Positions 8,728-20,463 are shown, counted from the first letter of the stretch. The stretch: DNA of 64,000 nt from Burkholderiaceae bacterium (GCA_030157545.1 JAOAUN010000004.1:1-64000), one strand, 5' to 3'. Notes: a model not told the origin generated them from the sequence alone. Numbers and translations are program-made.

Positions 8728-10131
8728 CTACAGTTTGCGCAAAATAAAACCTGCAATGGTGACCATACCAGTACCGGCGTTTTGTATGGAAAGGCTGCCG
8801 CCAATTTCAGCTGGCGCCGTGCCGCTGCCACCGGTAGTGACGGGGCCGAAGAAGCGCGCACCGATGCCGCCTCTCAAGGTTCCGTTGTCGGCGGTGCCGT
8901 TGAAATAGTTGGCATAGTTGCCGCCACCAATGCTTGTGCCGGCTGTCAGCGCTACGGGTACTGCGTCCATAGCGCCTTCATCGATGCGCGTGTTGGTGAT
9001 CTGCACCGTTACGCTGCGTGTAGCAAAGTCGACGCTCATCATCACAATGCCGACAATTGGGTATACATCATTGATGCCGTCATAGCCGAACCAGCCGCGC
9101 AGCACGCCGCTGTAACGCGCCGAGCCGGTCGTTGGCACTTGCGACGGCGCGGTCGCAGGGCCGAATGCGACTATGCCGCGTCGCATCTTGTTGTGCTCAT
9201 TGCCACCGCCCCACTCATTGATGAGTACCGTATCTTGCGTGATCCAGCCGCCGAGGTTGGCGTAGCGATAGCTCCAGTTGGAATAGTTGCGAAAACCCTT
9301 GAAGCCCGGATAGGACACACCCGGACCATCGGCGCTCGACAACAAGACCAGCTGGCCCGTCGCGTCCACGCCCCAGCCGGCTTGGGTTGCCCCGTCCGAG
9401 TGCAAACGCGTACCTAAGACCTCATCGGGAATGTTGCCGCCGTTTCTCCAATCGCCAGTCTTTTTTTCCAGCCCGATACTTTCAACGGTTGGGCAATTCG
9501 GATTGTCATTGGGACAGCGTACCGGCTCGCTACGGGGAAAGTAAGTGTTGTTGGCGTAATTCGCTTGCGTGCCCGCAGCGCCTTTTTTCGCATAATCATA
9601 AAAATCCAGATCCGTTGATGGCGGCAAGCTAATAAAGCTGAGCTTGCCTTGAGCGTCGAGCACAGTACGCCCCATTTGTGTTGCGAACGTCTCGATAACA
9701 AGCGGCCGCTCATGCTTGCCATCCCAGGAGATGCCAAATTGCGATAACAGCAAGGCCACCGAATCAACGCCGTCACTGGTGTTGCGCTTGACGCGCACTT
9801 CAGCGAGTCCGCCGGTGTCGGGTTTGAGACCGTACGCCTGCGTCGGCATCGGATTCGGAATAGCCAGGTCGTTGGTCGACACACCATAAACCTGCACACC
9901 CGAAGCCGTTACCGCGATGCCGTTATCAGTTCGTAAAATCGTGTTGCCTGTACATTCAACGGTCCCGCCATCGACGCAGTTCATCACGGTCGGCGGCGAT
10001 GAGTTTTGCTCTCCAGTCTGCTGCCCGCTAGTGCCAAGCATGATTGGTTGACCGCTGTCACCGCCGCCGCAAGCCGCGAGTAGCAAAAAAAACAGGCCGG
10101 ACAAGCTGCCTGGCCTTTTGAAAAAGTACAT
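8728..10131 (-). CDS. Large lipoprotein, possibly TbpB-like/Slam-dependent surface lipoprotein
   Basis: Lipobox LLLAACGGGD; C-terminal GGIGARFFGPV..APAEIGGSLSI resembles the TbpB barrel signature. Confidence 0.55.
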   Translation of the reverse strand: MYFFKRPGSLSGLFFLLLAACGGGDSGQPIMLGTSGQQTGEQNSSPPTVMNCVDGGTVECTGNTILRTDNGIAVTASGVQVYGVSTNDLAIPNPMPTQAYGLKPDTGGLAEVRVKRNTSDGVDSVALLLSQFGISWDGKHERPLVIETFATQMGRTVLDAQGKLSFISLPPSTDLDFYDYAKKGAAGTQANYANNTYFPRSEPVRCPNDNPNCPTVESIGLEKKTGDWRNGGNIPDEVLGTRLHSDGATQAGWGVDATGQLVLLSSADGPGVSYPGFKGFRNYSNWSYRYANLGGWITQDTVLINEWGGGNEHNKMRRGIVAFGPATAPSQVPTTGSARYSGVLRGWFGYDGINDVYPIVGIVMMSVDFATRSVTVQITNTRIDEGAMDAVPVALTAGTSIGGGNYANYFNGTADNGTLRGGIGARFFGPVTTGGSGTAPAEIGGSLSIQNAGTGMVTIAGFILRKL

Positions 10132-10378
10132 GAAGCCTCCTGAATCTGTCGAAAAATAGTCTTGCTGCCGGCTTGAAGCACCCAACAGCGCCCCGTCAAC
10201 ATAGAGCACCGGTGTTGCGGCTTCTTGATGGCCAACAAGGGATGCAGTGCAACTCAATTGCATCAATGACCGCCTTTATCACTCGACAAGCTTTGCCGTA
10301 GAACCACGCGTACAGCCGGTATAATCGCTACTTTGTCCGTGGCCGCTTTGCGCCCGGCATCATTCAAGAATTGATTCC

Positions 10379-12121
10379 ATGCCAGCCCAACATAAAGAGC
10401 ACATCGCCGCCTTGTTCAGCGCGGCCCTCAAGCCATTGCTTGCCGGTAGCGACCTGCCTGAGCCCGCCATCACGCTGGAACGTCCGCGCGATCCATCGCA
10501 TGGCGATATTGCGTGCAACATCGCCATGCAACTGGCCAAGCCACTGAAAAAAAATCCGCGCGAGCTCGCGCAAGCCATCGTCGAGGCAGTACTGGCCAAT
10601 CCGGCGCGCCTCGGTCTGGTTGAGGCCGTAGAAATTGCCGGTCCCGGCTTCATCAATGTGCGCGTAGCGGTCGCCACCAAGCAGGCAGTCGTCAAGCGCG
10701 TACTGGCTGACGCGGCCTGCTACGGCAAAACCAATGACGGCGCCGGTCATAAAGTGCTGGTTGAATTCGTCTCCGCCAACCCGACAGGCCCCTTGCATGT
10801 CGGCCATGGTCGCCAGGGCGCACTCGGCGACGCCATCTCGGCACTGCTCGAAGCGCAAGGCTACGACGTCATGCGCGAGTTTTACTACAATGACGCGGGC
10901 GTACAGATCGCCACGCTCGCCACCTCTGTGCAGGCGCGCGCGCGCGGCAGCAAACCGGGGGAGGCAGATTGGCCCGAATCAGCCTACAACGGCGACTACA
11001 TCGCCGACATCGCTGCTGATTTCCTTGCAAAGAAAACCGTCTCTGCTGCCAATGGCGAGCCAGTTGCCGCCAGTGGTGACATTGAGGATATCGAATCGAT
11101 ACGCCGTTTTGCCGTCACCTATCTACGACATGAGCAAGACCTCGACCTGCAAGCCTTTGGCGTGCGCTTCGATAACTACTATCTGGAGTCGTCGCTCTAC
11201 AGCGAAGGCAAGGTCGCCACCACCGTTGCCGCTTTAAGCGCCGCCGGCAAGACTTACGAACAAGACGGCGCGCTCTGGCTGCGCAGCACCGACTACGGCG
11301 ACGACAAAGACCGCGTGATGAAAAAATCCGACGGCACTTTCACCTACTTCGTGCCGGACGTTGCCTATCACATCACCAAGTGGCAGCGCGGCTTTGAGAA
11401 AGTCATCAACGTGCAGGGCAGTGACCACCACGGCACCATCGCGCGCGTGCGTGCTGGCCTGCAGGCAGTCGGCATGGGCATTCCGCAAGGCTATCCGGAC
11501 TATGTGCTGCACAAAATGGTCACCGTGATGAAGAACGGTGAAGAGGTCAAGATCTCCAAGCGTGCCGGCTCCTACGTGACGCTGCGCGACCTCATCGAAT
11601 GGTCGGCCGGCGACGCGCAAGACGAGAACGGCCAGCGCGACCTGACACGCGGCCGCGACGCGGTGCGCTTTTTCCTGATCTCGCGCAAGGCAGATACCGA
11701 GTTCGTGTTCGACGTCGATCTGGCGCTGGCGCAGTCGGATGAAAATCCCGTCTACTACGTGCAGTACGCGCATGCGCGCATCTGCTCGGTGCTGGCGCAG
11801 TGGGGCGGCGACGAAGCCTTGTTGCGTGATGCCGGTCTCGACCTGTCGCCATTGGTTGCGCCGCGCGAAGCCGCTTTGCTGGCCAAGCTGGCCGAGTATC
11901 CGGAAGCGCTGAAAAAAGCGATGGAAGAACTCGGTCCGCATCAGATCGCCTTTTATCTGCGTGATCTGGCAGGCGAATTACATAGCTACTACAATGCAGA
12001 GCGGGTGCTGGTTGATGATGCCGCGTTGAAAATGGCGCGCCTGACCCTGCTGCTGGCAACGCGCCAGGTATTAAAAAATGGACTGGAGCTGATCGGCGTA
12101 TCGGCACCGGCCAGAATGTAA
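10379..12121 (+). CDS. argS: Arginyl-tRNA synthetase
   Basis: [30 protein letters not shown]-type motif ([18 protein letters not shown]), C-terminal anticodon-binding domain ending ..PARM. Confidence 0.97.
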   Translation: MPAQHKEHIAALFSAALKPLLAGSDLPEPAITLERPRDPSHGDIACNIAMQLAKPLKKNPRELAQAIVEAVLANPARLGLVEAVEIAGPGFINVRVAVATKQAVVKRVLADAACYGKTNDGAGHKVLVEFVSANPTGPLHVGHGRQGALGDAISALLEAQGYDVMREFYYNDAGVQIATLATSVQARARGSKPGEADWPESAYNGDYIADIAADFLAKKTVSAANGEPVAASGDIEDIESIRRFAVTYLRHEQDLDLQAFGVRFDNYYLESSLYSEGKVATTVAALSAAGKTYEQDGALWLRSTDYGDDKDRVMKKSDGTFTYFVPDVAYHITKWQRGFEKVINVQGSDHHGTIARVRAGLQAVGMGIPQGYPDYVLHKMVTVMKNGEEVKISKRAGSYVTLRDLIEWSAGDAQDENGQRDLTRGRDAVRFFLISRKADTEFVFDVDLALAQSDENPVYYVQYAHARICSVLAQWGGDEALLRDAGLDLSPLVAPREAALLAKLAEYPEALKKAMEELGPHQIAFYLRDLAGELHSYYNAERVLVDDAALKMARLTLLLATRQVLKNGLELIGVSAPARM

Positions 12122-12141
12122 ATGATCATTGGCGAAACAGT

Positions 12142-12858
12142 ATGCGCAGTTATTTAGGCAGTTACTCAGGCACTTACCTGAGCGGTAACCCTCGCACTTA
12201 TCTCAGGCGGCAGGCGGGCGGCACCGTGATGGGCGTCATCATCGGGCTCATCATTGGCTTGTTAATCGCGGTCTGGGTCGCGATGACCATTCTGAAAACG
12301 CCGCTGCCTTTTGTCGACAAACTCGGCAAGCAGTCACAGCCAGCCGGTGAGTTGGGCGATCCGAATAAAACCTTGCCCGGTGGTGCACGCGAGCGGCGCG
12401 AAAGAATGGCGGATCCGGAGCAGGCCGAGTCGGCAGGTACACAGTTGGTGAAGCCAGCGCCGTCTGCAGTGGTGGCAGCACCGGCACCGGCCAGGAAAGC
12501 GCCAGAGCCGGTGGCGGCGAGCGAGCTGCCATCGAAGCCGCCAGTCGTCGAGCGCTCCAAGCTTGAAAAGAACCTTGTTGTCACGACCCCGGCCGAGCAA
12601 GCTGCCGCCGGTGCGGAAGAAAAATTCACTTATTATCTGCAGGCCGGCGCTTTTCGTGAACTGGCCGATGCAGAGAGCACCAAGGCCCGGCTCGCTCTGA
12701 TGGGCGTGGCTGCCAGCGTTGCAGAACGCCGCTCGGAGCTTGGATCGCTGTACCGCGTGCGCATCGGCCCCTTTACCGAAGTCGATGCAATGAATCGCGC
12801 ACGCACCCGTTTGTCTGACAATGGTGTCGATGCCGCTGTCGTGCGTGTGCCCAAATAA
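12142..12858 (+). CDS. SPOR domain-containing protein (FtsN-like)
   Basis: Single TM, Pro/Ala linker, C-terminal YYLQAGAFRELADAESTKARLAL..YRVRIGPF. Confidence 0.85.
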   Translation: MRSYLGSYSGTYLSGNPRTYLRRQAGGTVMGVIIGLIIGLLIAVWVAMTILKTPLPFVDKLGKQSQPAGELGDPNKTLPGGARERRERMADPEQAESAGTQLVKPAPSAVVAAPAPARKAPEPVAASELPSKPPVVERSKLEKNLVVTTPAEQAAAGAEEKFTYYLQAGAFRELADAESTKARLALMGVAASVAERRSELGSLYRVRIGPFTEVDAMNRARTRLSDNGVDAAVVRVPK

Positions 12859-12896
12859 ATTTTTAATACCAACGCCTGAATGCAAAAGGAATAACC

Positions 12897-13553
12897 ATGC
12901 GCCTGATTCAACGTTTGCTCGCTGCCGCCAGTTTTAGCCTGATCGCACTGACCGCGTCAGCATCTCCTGCCGATCCGGTTGAAGGCGTCGATTACCTTAA
13001 ATTGCCGCAGGCACAAGCCACCGACAGCGGCAAGAAAATCGAAGTGCTGGAATTCTTCTGGTACAACTGCCCGCATTGTTTCGCGTTTGAGCCGCAACTG
13101 GCCGAGTGGGTGAAAAAGCGCGGCGACACCATCGTCTTCAAGCGCGTGCCAGTCGGTTTTCGCGAGTCCTTTGTGCCGCAACAAAAACTGTATTACGCGC
13201 TCGAAGCCATGGGCAAACTCGACCCTGTGCACCGCGCCGTCTTTGATGCCGTGCATGTGGCCCGCATATCGCTCGACAAGGAAGACAAGATTTTTGATTT
13301 TGTCGAGAAGCAGGGCGTAGACCGTAAAAAATTCATCGACGTGTTCAATTCCTTTAGCGTCCAGTCGAAGGTTACCCGCGTGCGTCAATTGCAAGAGGCC
13401 TACCAGATCGACAGCGTACCAACCATTGTCATTGATGGCCGCTTCGTTACGGCGCCTTCCATGGTCGGTGCCGGCATGCGCGGCCAGCCCGAACATGCGC
13501 TGCATGCTGCGACCCTGCAGGTCATGGACGCGCTGATTGCGAAGAAAAAATAA
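12897..13553 (+). CDS. dsbA: Thiol:disulfide interchange protein DsbA
   Basis: Signal peptide, EFFWYNCPHCFAFEP, cis-Pro SVPTIVIDGR. Confidence 0.93.
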   Translation: MRLIQRLLAAASFSLIALTASASPADPVEGVDYLKLPQAQATDSGKKIEVLEFFWYNCPHCFAFEPQLAEWVKKRGDTIVFKRVPVGFRESFVPQQKLYYALEAMGKLDPVHRAVFDAVHVARISLDKEDKIFDFVEKQGVDRKKFIDVFNSFSVQSKVTRVRQLQEAYQIDSVPTIVIDGRFVTAPSMVGAGMRGQPEHALHAATLQVMDALIAKKK

Positions 13554-14364
13554 AATCTTGCCCGCGAAACGTGTTTTCATCACCGGCGCTTCGAGCGGGC
13601 TCGGCGCAGCGCTAGCACGCCAATATGCGAGCGAGGGCGCGCAACTCGGTTTGGTGGCACGTCGTGATAGTGCGTTGCGAGAGCTGATCGATAGCCTGCC
13701 GAATGCAGAGCTGCATCAGCATTATCCAATCGACGTCAACGACCACGATTCGCTGGCAGCGGCCGCGGCCGCGTTCATGCAAGTGGCTGGCGGCATTGAC
13801 ATCGTCATTGCCAATGCCGGCGTCTCCTATGGCACATTGACGGAACGCGGCGCAGACCTGCCGGTTTTTGAAAAAATCATTGCGACTAATCTGCTTGCGA
13901 TGGTCGCGACCTTCGCACCTTTTATTTCCCGGATGCAGGCGCAGGCGGCAGCAGGCCAGCGTGACTTGCGTCTGGTCGGCATTGCCAGCGTGGCCGGCAT
14001 CCGGGGCTTGCCCGGCGCCGAAGCCTATAGCGCATCAAAAGCAGCCGTCATTAGTTACTGTGAATCGCTGCGCATAGAACTGCGTCGCCACGGCATACGC
14101 GTTGTCACCATTGCGCCTGGTTATATTGATACGCCGATGACGCAAGTTAACACCTACTCCATGCCTTTCCTGTTGCCGCCGCATCTCTTCGCTACACGCG
14201 CTGCGCGAGTCATTGCGGCCGGCCGCAGCTATGCAGTCATTCCATGGCAGATGCATGGCGTGGCGTGGTTGCTGCGCCTGTTACCAAACTGGCTGTATGA
14301 CGCCGTATTCGCGCGTGCGCCGTACAAAGCCAGCATGGCGGAACAGCAAACGCCGCCGCCATGA
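13537..14364 (+). CDS. SDR family oxidoreductase
   Basis: FITGASSGLGAALAR, NAGVSYG, YSASKAA; TTG at 13558 is an alternative start. Confidence 0.85.
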   Translation: MRRKNKILPAKRVFITGASSGLGAALARQYASEGAQLGLVARRDSALRELIDSLPNAELHQHYPIDVNDHDSLAAAAAAFMQVAGGIDIVIANAGVSYGTLTERGADLPVFEKIIATNLLAMVATFAPFISRMQAQAAAGQRDLRLVGIASVAGIRGLPGAEAYSASKAAVISYCESLRIELRRHGIRVVTIAPGYIDTPMTQVNTYSMPFLLPPHLFATRAARVIAAGRSYAVIPWQMHGVAWLLRLLPNWLYDAVFARAPYKASMAEQQTPPP

Positions 14365-14368
14365 ATCG

Positions 14369-15190
14369 ATGACAACTGAACCGATGACAACGATAAAGAC
14401 GGAATGGATCGATGCTATCGGCACCCGTCATGCTGCTGTCGATACCAGTACACCGCCGCGCATCGTTTCACTCGTGCCGTCGGTAACGGAGTTGCTGTGC
14501 GATCTGGGCCTGACACATTGGCTGGTCGGCCGCACCGGATTTTGCATTCACCCCGCACAGGAGCTGGCCGCGATTGCCAAGGTCGGCGGCACCAAAGACG
14601 TCAACATTGAAAAAATCCGTCAGCTCGGCGCGACCCATCTGGTGGTCAACATCGATGAAAATGAAAAGCCCACGGTCGATGCGCTGGCCGCATTTATTCC
14701 GCACATCATTGTCACTCACCCGCAGCATCCGCAGGACAATCTGACTTTGTTCAGGCTGCTGGGCGGCATCTTCGGCGCAGGAGCACGCGCTGAAAATCTG
14801 TGTGAACAGTTTCAATCAGAGCTTGATGCCACGCTCGCGCTGCCGCGCGTGCCGCGGCGTGTTCTGTATTGCATCTGGCAGGATCCATGGATGACGGTCT
14901 CGCGCCAAACATACATTGCGCAGATGCTGGCGCTGATAGGCTGGGAGCAGTGGGAGCACAGTGCCAGCGCAGCGCGCTATCCGGCATTTGAATGGATGCC
15001 TGCAGTGCTGGAAAATATTGATGAAGTGCTGCTGTCGACCGAACCTTATCGTTTCACGCAAGCGCATGCTGATGCATTGGAGCGGCAGCTTGGAAAACCG
15101 GTGACTTTGGTGGATGGAGAAATGCTGTCCTGGTACGGCAGTCGTGCCATACAGGGCTTGCGAGCGCTGCGAGACTTAGCGCGTGGCTGA
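14369..15190 (+). CDS. BtuF-like cobalamin-binding protein without obvious signal peptide
   Basis: PRIVSLVPSVTELLCDLGLTHWLVGRTGFCIHP..GGTKDVNIEKI..ATHLVVNIDENEKP. Confidence 0.75.
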   Translation: MTTEPMTTIKTEWIDAIGTRHAAVDTSTPPRIVSLVPSVTELLCDLGLTHWLVGRTGFCIHPAQELAAIAKVGGTKDVNIEKIRQLGATHLVVNIDENEKPTVDALAAFIPHIIVTHPQHPQDNLTLFRLLGGIFGAGARAENLCEQFQSELDATLALPRVPRRVLYCIWQDPWMTVSRQTYIAQMLALIGWEQWEHSASAARYPAFEWMPAVLENIDEVLLSTEPYRFTQAHADALERQLGKPVTLVDGEMLSWYGSRAIQGLRALRDLARG

Positions 15191-15192
15191 GG

Positions 15193-15600
15193 TTATTTTT
15201 TGCGGCCTACGCGTAGCAGCATGCGCAAGAAGTCATAGGCAATCAAGCGGTGATGTTCATCAAGCTGTTGCAGGTTGGCGACCATCTTCGCATCGCGCTG
15301 CGTTAGCGGACTGACCTGAGTATTCGAATTGGTATTTTCGATGGAGTTCCCGACTGTGCCAAAGCGCAGCCAGTCTGCCGGCACTTGCAGCCAGCTTGCC
15401 AGCGCACGCAGTTTTTCTTGCGTCGGAATCGATTCGCCCTGTAGCCATTTGCGCGCCGCATGCACCGTTACCGAATGCCCCGAGAATCGCAGATTGAATT
15501 CACGCGCTAACTGCGTGGGGCTGTCGGGCGAGTATTCCGCATGGCGCAAGGCCTGCTGTAAGCGTTCGCTAAACTGTAATCTTTCTTGTGAAGAGTTCAT
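15193..15600 (-). CDS. XRE-like helix-turn-helix DNA-binding protein
   Basis: PTQLAREFNLRFSGHSVTVHAARKWLQGESIPTQEKLRALASWLQV. Confidence 0.65.
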   Translation of the reverse strand: MNSSQERLQFSERLQQALRHAEYSPDSPTQLAREFNLRFSGHSVTVHAARKWLQGESIPTQEKLRALASWLQVPADWLRFGTVGNSIENTNSNTQVSPLTQRDAKMVANLQQLDEHHRLIAYDFLRMLLRVGRKK

Positions 15601-15703
15601 CTTTCAGACTATTGCACGGTCGCATGTAACAGTCAGTCTCTACTCAAACTACCTTTTGTAAATTTGTTTAAATTAGATATTTTGAAACATTTGAAGTTCC
15701 GGG

Positions 15704-16774
15704 CTATGCAACGCGAATAAAGCGGAAGATGCCATCCGCGTCGCATTGCCGCTTCAGTTCACCAGCAATCCACAAGCGGTGCAAATGCGCCAGCGCTTCA
15801 CCCAATGCAAATGTAAGCTGATGCATATCGAGCTCACGCTTGAACATGATGGGCACGATATCGGCGGCTGATTGCGGTATGGCGCAGGCCGCTTTGACTT
15901 CGGCCAGGCGTTCTGCATGATGCTCTGTCAGTTGTGTGATGCGCGTGTGCAGTCCGCGAAACGGCTTTCCGTGTGACGGCAGCACCAGCGTTGACGCTGG
16001 CAGCGGCATGAATTTTTGCAGCGACTCCAGGAACGCACCAACCGCATCCGATTCAGGTTCGATCGCAAATACAGACACATTGGTAGAAATGCGCGGCAAG
16101 ACCATGTCACCGGAAATCAATGTTGCGATGTCCTGACAGTAGAGCGCCACGTGTTCTGGTGAATGTCCAAAGCCGGTAATGATCTGCCACTGCCTGCCCT
16201 TGATGCTGATGGACTTGCCGTCCTGCAGCCTGTGAAAACTCTCGGGTACTGCCGGCACCAGCGTCGGGTAATAACTTTTGCGCGCCTCAAGCTGCGTCAG
16301 CATGGCCGGGTCTGTTACCCCATGTCGCCGGAAATGCGGAATCATGGACGGGCCGTCTGCGCCCGGCAGACCTGCCGACATCAGACGTGCAAAGCCGTAT
16401 TCGCCGGTCGACATATACAGCGGCGCTTGCCAGCGCTGACAGAGCCATTGTGACAGGCCGACATGGTCCGGATGGCAATGCGTGGCAATCACGCGCAGCA
16501 CCGGCAGGCCGCCCAGTTCATGAGCGAAAATCTGTTCCCACGATGCGCGCGTATTGTCGTTGCTGATGCCGCAATCGACGATAGTCCAGCCGCGTTGCAG
16601 CTTGCCGACAGCGTCCGCTTGCTCGTCTTCCAGCAGCCATAAATTGATATGGTTCAGTGCAAAAGGCAGCCCCATGCGTAGCCAGCGCACACCGGGCGCG
16701 ACCTCCAGCGTGTGGCCGGGTTCGGGCAGGGTGTCGGCAAAGGGGTAGTCGAGTTGGGCTTCCAAATGGTTCAT
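15704..16774 (-). CDS. MBL-fold metallo-hydrolase
   Basis: ATHCHPDHVGLSQWL, GFGHSPEHVALY, ISGDMVLPRIS, PSHGKPF. Confidence 0.9.
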   Translation of the reverse strand: MNHLEAQLDYPFADTLPEPGHTLEVAPGVRWLRMGLPFALNHINLWLLEDEQADAVGKLQRGWTIVDCGISNDNTRASWEQIFAHELGGLPVLRVIATHCHPDHVGLSQWLCQRWQAPLYMSTGEYGFARLMSAGLPGADGPSMIPHFRRHGVTDPAMLTQLEARKSYYPTLVPAVPESFHRLQDGKSISIKGRQWQIITGFGHSPEHVALYCQDIATLISGDMVLPRISTNVSVFAIEPESDAVGAFLESLQKFMPLPASTLVLPSHGKPFRGLHTRITQLTEHHAERLAEVKAACAIPQSAADIVPIMFKRELDMHQLTFALGEALAHLHRLWIAGELKRQCDADGIFRFIRVA

Positions 16775-16932
16775 GGCTATTTGTTGTTTTGAAATGTTCG
16801 GGTAAAGGCGAAAGATGCTGGATTGCGATTTTCATCGAAACGACGGTAGCAGATTTGCTGTTGCCCCAGCGTCTTTCAGCCAAAACCGGGGTTCCCATTT
16901 ACGTCGCGGCCGCCTACAATACCACTTCAATT

Positions 16933-16950
16933 GACGTTTACGTAAACGTC
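16933..16950. promoter_or_regulatory. Putative LiuR operator
   Basis: Perfect 18-bp palindrome GACGTTTACGTAAACGTC immediately upstream of the MerR-type gene. Confidence 0.75.
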
Positions 16951-16968
16951 CATTCTAAGCTCATTGCC

Positions 16969-17400
16969 ATGTCGACTTACACAATTACCGAACTGGCTCG
17001 CGAATTCGACATCACGCCGCGCGCGATCCGGTTTTACGAAGATCAGGGGCTGATCACGCCGCGACGCGAAGGCACCGGCGGGCGTACACGCGTCTATGGG
17101 CCGCGCGACCGCACGCGACTCAAGCTGACCTTGCGTGGCAAGCGGCTCGGGCTGACGCTGTCTGAAATCAAGGATCTGGTCGACATGTACGAGTCGCCTA
17201 AGGACTCCAGCGCCCAGCTCAACCGCTTCCTGGCAGTGCTTGCACGTCACCGCGAATCGCTCGAGCAGCAGCGTGAAGATCTCGAAGTCACACTGGCAGA
17301 GATCGCCGCTCATGAAGACAAATGCCGCCGCATGCTCAGCGAAGCCGGCACCCGTACCAAAGCCAAGCCGGCCGCAACGCGCACGCGCCGCGCCGCCTGA
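16969..17400 (+). CDS. liuR: MerR-family transcriptional regulator of leucine/isovalerate degradation
   Basis: [32 protein letters not shown]...[10 protein letters not shown]; adjacent to ivd. Confidence 0.88.
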   Translation: MSTYTITELAREFDITPRAIRFYEDQGLITPRREGTGGRTRVYGPRDRTRLKLTLRGKRLGLTLSEIKDLVDMYESPKDSSAQLNRFLAVLARHRESLEQQREDLEVTLAEIAAHEDKCRRMLSEAGTRTKAKPAATRTRRAA

Positions 17401-17426
17401 TTTCAATTTCATTTAATGAGGAATTC

Positions 17427-18611
17427 ATGATCGATCTGCCCGGACTCAGCTTTGACCACGGTGAAGATATCGCCGCACTGCGTGAAGCGATACAGCACTT
17501 TGCTGCGGCTGAAATTACCCCGCGCGCTGCCGAAATTGACCGCAGCGACCAGTTCCCCATGGACCTGTGGCAGAAGATGGGCGCGCTTGGCTTGCTCGGC
17601 ATAACGGTTGAAGAAGAATACGGCGGCAGCGCCATGGGTTACCTCGCGCATATCATCGCCATGGAAGAAATCTCGCGCGCATCCGCTTCGGTCGGGCTGT
17701 CGTATGGCGCGCACTCTAACTTATGCGTCAACCAAATCCGCCGCAACGGTAGTGCCGAACAGCGTGCGCATTATTTGCCAAAGCTGATCTCCGGCGAGCA
17801 CATCGGAGCGCTCGCCATGTCGGAGCCGAATGCAGGTTCGGACGTCGTCAGCATGAAACTGCGTGCCGACTTCAAGGGAGACCATTGGGTCTTGAATGGC
17901 AGCAAAATGTGGATCACCAACGGACCGGATGCCGATGTGCTGGTGGTCTATGCAAAGAACGATATCGAAGCCGGTCCGCGCGGCATGACGGCCTTCCTGA
18001 TCGAAAAGAGCTTTAAAGGATTTTCAGTTGCGCAAAAACTCGACAAGCTCGGCATGCGCGGCTCGCACACGGGTGAGTTGGTCTTTCAAGACTGCATTGT
18101 GCCGGCAGAAAATGTGCTCGGCGGTCTGGGGCGTGGTGTCAATGTCTTGATGTCGGGTCTTGATTACGAACGCACCGTCTTGTCCGGCGGTCCATTAGGC
18201 ATCATGCAAGCGTGTATGGATGTGACCGTTCCGTATGTGCATGAGCGCAAGCAGTTCGGCCAGCCTATCGGCGAATTCCAGCTCATGCAGGGCAAGCTCG
18301 CCGACATGTATTCAACCATGATGGCGTGCAAAGCCTATGTGTATGCAGTCGGCCAGGCCTGCGACCGCGCCAGGACGCCGGAAGCAGTACGTGCCTTGCG
18401 CAAGGATGCGGCCGGTGCGATTTTGTATTCCGCTGAAAAAGCGACCTGGATGGCTGGTGAAACCATACAGGCGCTCGGTGGCAATGGCTACATCAACGAC
18501 TACGCGGCCGGCCGACTGTGGCGCGATGCGAAACTGTATGAAATCGGCGCCGGCACCAGCGAGATCCGCCGCATGCTGATAGGTCGGGAACTTTTTAACG
18601 AGACGGCTTAA
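17427..18611 (+). CDS. liuA: Isovaleryl-CoA dehydrogenase
   Basis: Acyl-CoA dehydrogenase motifs ([64 protein letters not shown]). Confidence 0.92.
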   Translation: MIDLPGLSFDHGEDIAALREAIQHFAAAEITPRAAEIDRSDQFPMDLWQKMGALGLLGITVEEEYGGSAMGYLAHIIAMEEISRASASVGLSYGAHSNLCVNQIRRNGSAEQRAHYLPKLISGEHIGALAMSEPNAGSDVVSMKLRADFKGDHWVLNGSKMWITNGPDADVLVVYAKNDIEAGPRGMTAFLIEKSFKGFSVAQKLDKLGMRGSHTGELVFQDCIVPAENVLGGLGRGVNVLMSGLDYERTVLSGGPLGIMQACMDVTVPYVHERKQFGQPIGEFQLMQGKLADMYSTMMACKAYVYAVGQACDRARTPEAVRALRKDAAGAILYSAEKATWMAGETIQALGGNGYINDYAAGRLWRDAKLYEIGAGTSEIRRMLIGRELFNETA

Positions 18612-18619
18612 GCGCAAGC

Positions 18620-20425
18620 ATGCAAAATTTCCCCAAGCTGCTGTCGTCGCAGATTGCGTTCGATATCGCGCGCATGATTCTGGACGGCTTCGACAAGCAT
18701 TACCGGCTGTTCAGGCAAAGCAGTTTGGCGGCACGCCGCCACTTCGAGCGCATGACCTGGAAGCTCGCGCAGTCCGAAGCCAGGGAGCGTATCGCTTTTT
18801 ACGATCGCCGCGTGCAGGAGTGCGTGCAAAATCTCGAAGACGAATATGACGAAGCCGACCTGACCGATAACGTCTGGCGCGAGATCAAGCTGCACTATAT
18901 CGGCTTGCTGATAGACCATCGGCAGCCGGAGCTGGCCGAGACTTTTTTCAACTCGGTCTGCTGCAACATCCTGCACCGCACGTATTTTCATAACGACTTC
19001 ATCTTCGTGCGGCCTGCAGTCTCGACCGAATATATCGAGCCGCTCGATGGCACTCCCGCCTACCGTGTTTATTATCCGGCGCGCGATGGCCTCGTATATA
19101 CCCTGCGGCGGATGGTGACCAATTTTCAGCTGGCCTGCGAGTTTGCCGATCTCGACCGCGATGTCGCACAGGTAGAGGCACGTCTGCGCAAGGTATTGGG
19201 CGACGCACCGCTGGAAGCGAATTACCAGATACAGGCACTGTCAAATTTGTTTTACCGGAACAAGGGTGCCTACATAGTCGGCAAGATCATCAATGGCAAC
19301 CGCGACTATCCATTCGTGATTCCAGTCCTGCATACCCGCAAAGGCGATCTGGTGCTCGACGCCGTGCTGTCGGATGTGAACCTGATCACGCTACTGTTCT
19401 CGTTCACGCGTGCGTATTTCATGGTCGACATGGAAGTGCCGTCAGCCTATGTGCAGTTTGTGCGCAGCATGCTGCCCAACAAACCGCGTAGCGAGATCTA
19501 TACCATCCTCGGCCTGCACAAGCAGGGCAAGGCGCTGTTCTATCGCGACTTCCTGCATCACTTGCGGCATTCATCCGACAGCTTTCAGGCTGCGCCCGGC
19601 ATTCGCGGTCTGGTAATGGTCGTGTTTTCCCTGCCGTCGTTTCCGTATGTGTTCAAGGCGATCAAAGACAGCTTTCCGCCGCCGAAAGAAACCACGCGCG
19701 CGCTGGTCAAGGAAAAATACCTGCTCGTCAAATATCACGACCGCGTCGGCCGCATGGCCGATACGCTCGAGTATTCGAATGTTGCTTTCCCGCGTTCGCG
19801 CTTTTCCGAAGAGCTGCTGGCAGAACTGAAACAGGTTGCGCCGTCGATTGTCGAAGAAGATAAAGACCAGATCATCATTCGTCATCTGTACATCGAGCGC
19901 CGTATGACGCCGTTGAACATCTGGCTGACCGAAGCCGAAGCCGCCGGTGATCAGGAAGCCATGGAACATGGCGTGCGCGAATACGGTAATGCGATCAAGG
20001 ATTTGGTTGCCGCCAATATTTTCCCCGGTGACATGCTGTATAAAAATTTCGGCGTCACCCGTCAGGGCAGGGTCGTGTTTTACGACTATGACGAAATCGA
20101 ATACATCAGCGACTGCAACTTTCGCACCATTCCGCAGCCGCGCAACGAAGAAGACGAAATGGCGGCCGAGCCTTGGTATCACGTCGGCAAGAATGATGTG
20201 TTTCCAGAACAATTCAGTGTTTTCTTATTGGGCAATCCCAAGGTGAAAGAATATTTCATGAAGCATCATGCTGACCTGCTTACCGCAGATTACTGGCATC
20301 AACGCAAGTTGCGTATCGTTGATGGTCAGGTCGAAGATGTATTCCCGTATCCACAAGAAATTCGTTTCAGTTATCAGGCGCCGAATCCGGCGATCAACAT
20401 TAATCAGTCTGCAAAAGCAGCCTGA
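18620..20425 (+). CDS. aceK: Isocitrate dehydrogenase kinase/phosphatase
   Basis: Full-length Ace[47 protein letters not shown]. Confidence 0.95.
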   Translation: MQNFPKLLSSQIAFDIARMILDGFDKHYRLFRQSSLAARRHFERMTWKLAQSEARERIAFYDRRVQECVQNLEDEYDEADLTDNVWREIKLHYIGLLIDHRQPELAETFFNSVCCNILHRTYFHNDFIFVRPAVSTEYIEPLDGTPAYRVYYPARDGLVYTLRRMVTNFQLACEFADLDRDVAQVEARLRKVLGDAPLEANYQIQALSNLFYRNKGAYIVGKIINGNRDYPFVIPVLHTRKGDLVLDAVLSDVNLITLLFSFTRAYFMVDMEVPSAYVQFVRSMLPNKPRSEIYTILGLHKQGKALFYRDFLHHLRHSSDSFQAAPGIRGLVMVVFSLPSFPYVFKAIKDSFPPPKETTRALVKEKYLLVKYHDRVGRMADTLEYSNVAFPRSRFSEELLAELKQVAPSIVEEDKDQIIIRHLYIERRMTPLNIWLTEAEAAGDQEAMEHGVREYGNAIKDLVAANIFPGDMLYKNFGVTRQGRVVFYDYDEIEYISDCNFRTIPQPRNEEDEMAAEPWYHVGKNDVFPEQFSVFLLGNPKVKEYFMKHHADLLTADYWHQRKLRIVDGQVEDVFPYPQEIRFSYQAPNPAININQSAKAA

Positions 20426-20463
20426 ACTTCCACAATCCATTTCATTATTTATCGGAGAAAACC

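Noticed and set aside
11234-11941. 235-aa minus-strand ORF
   Set aside because: Antisense to argS.
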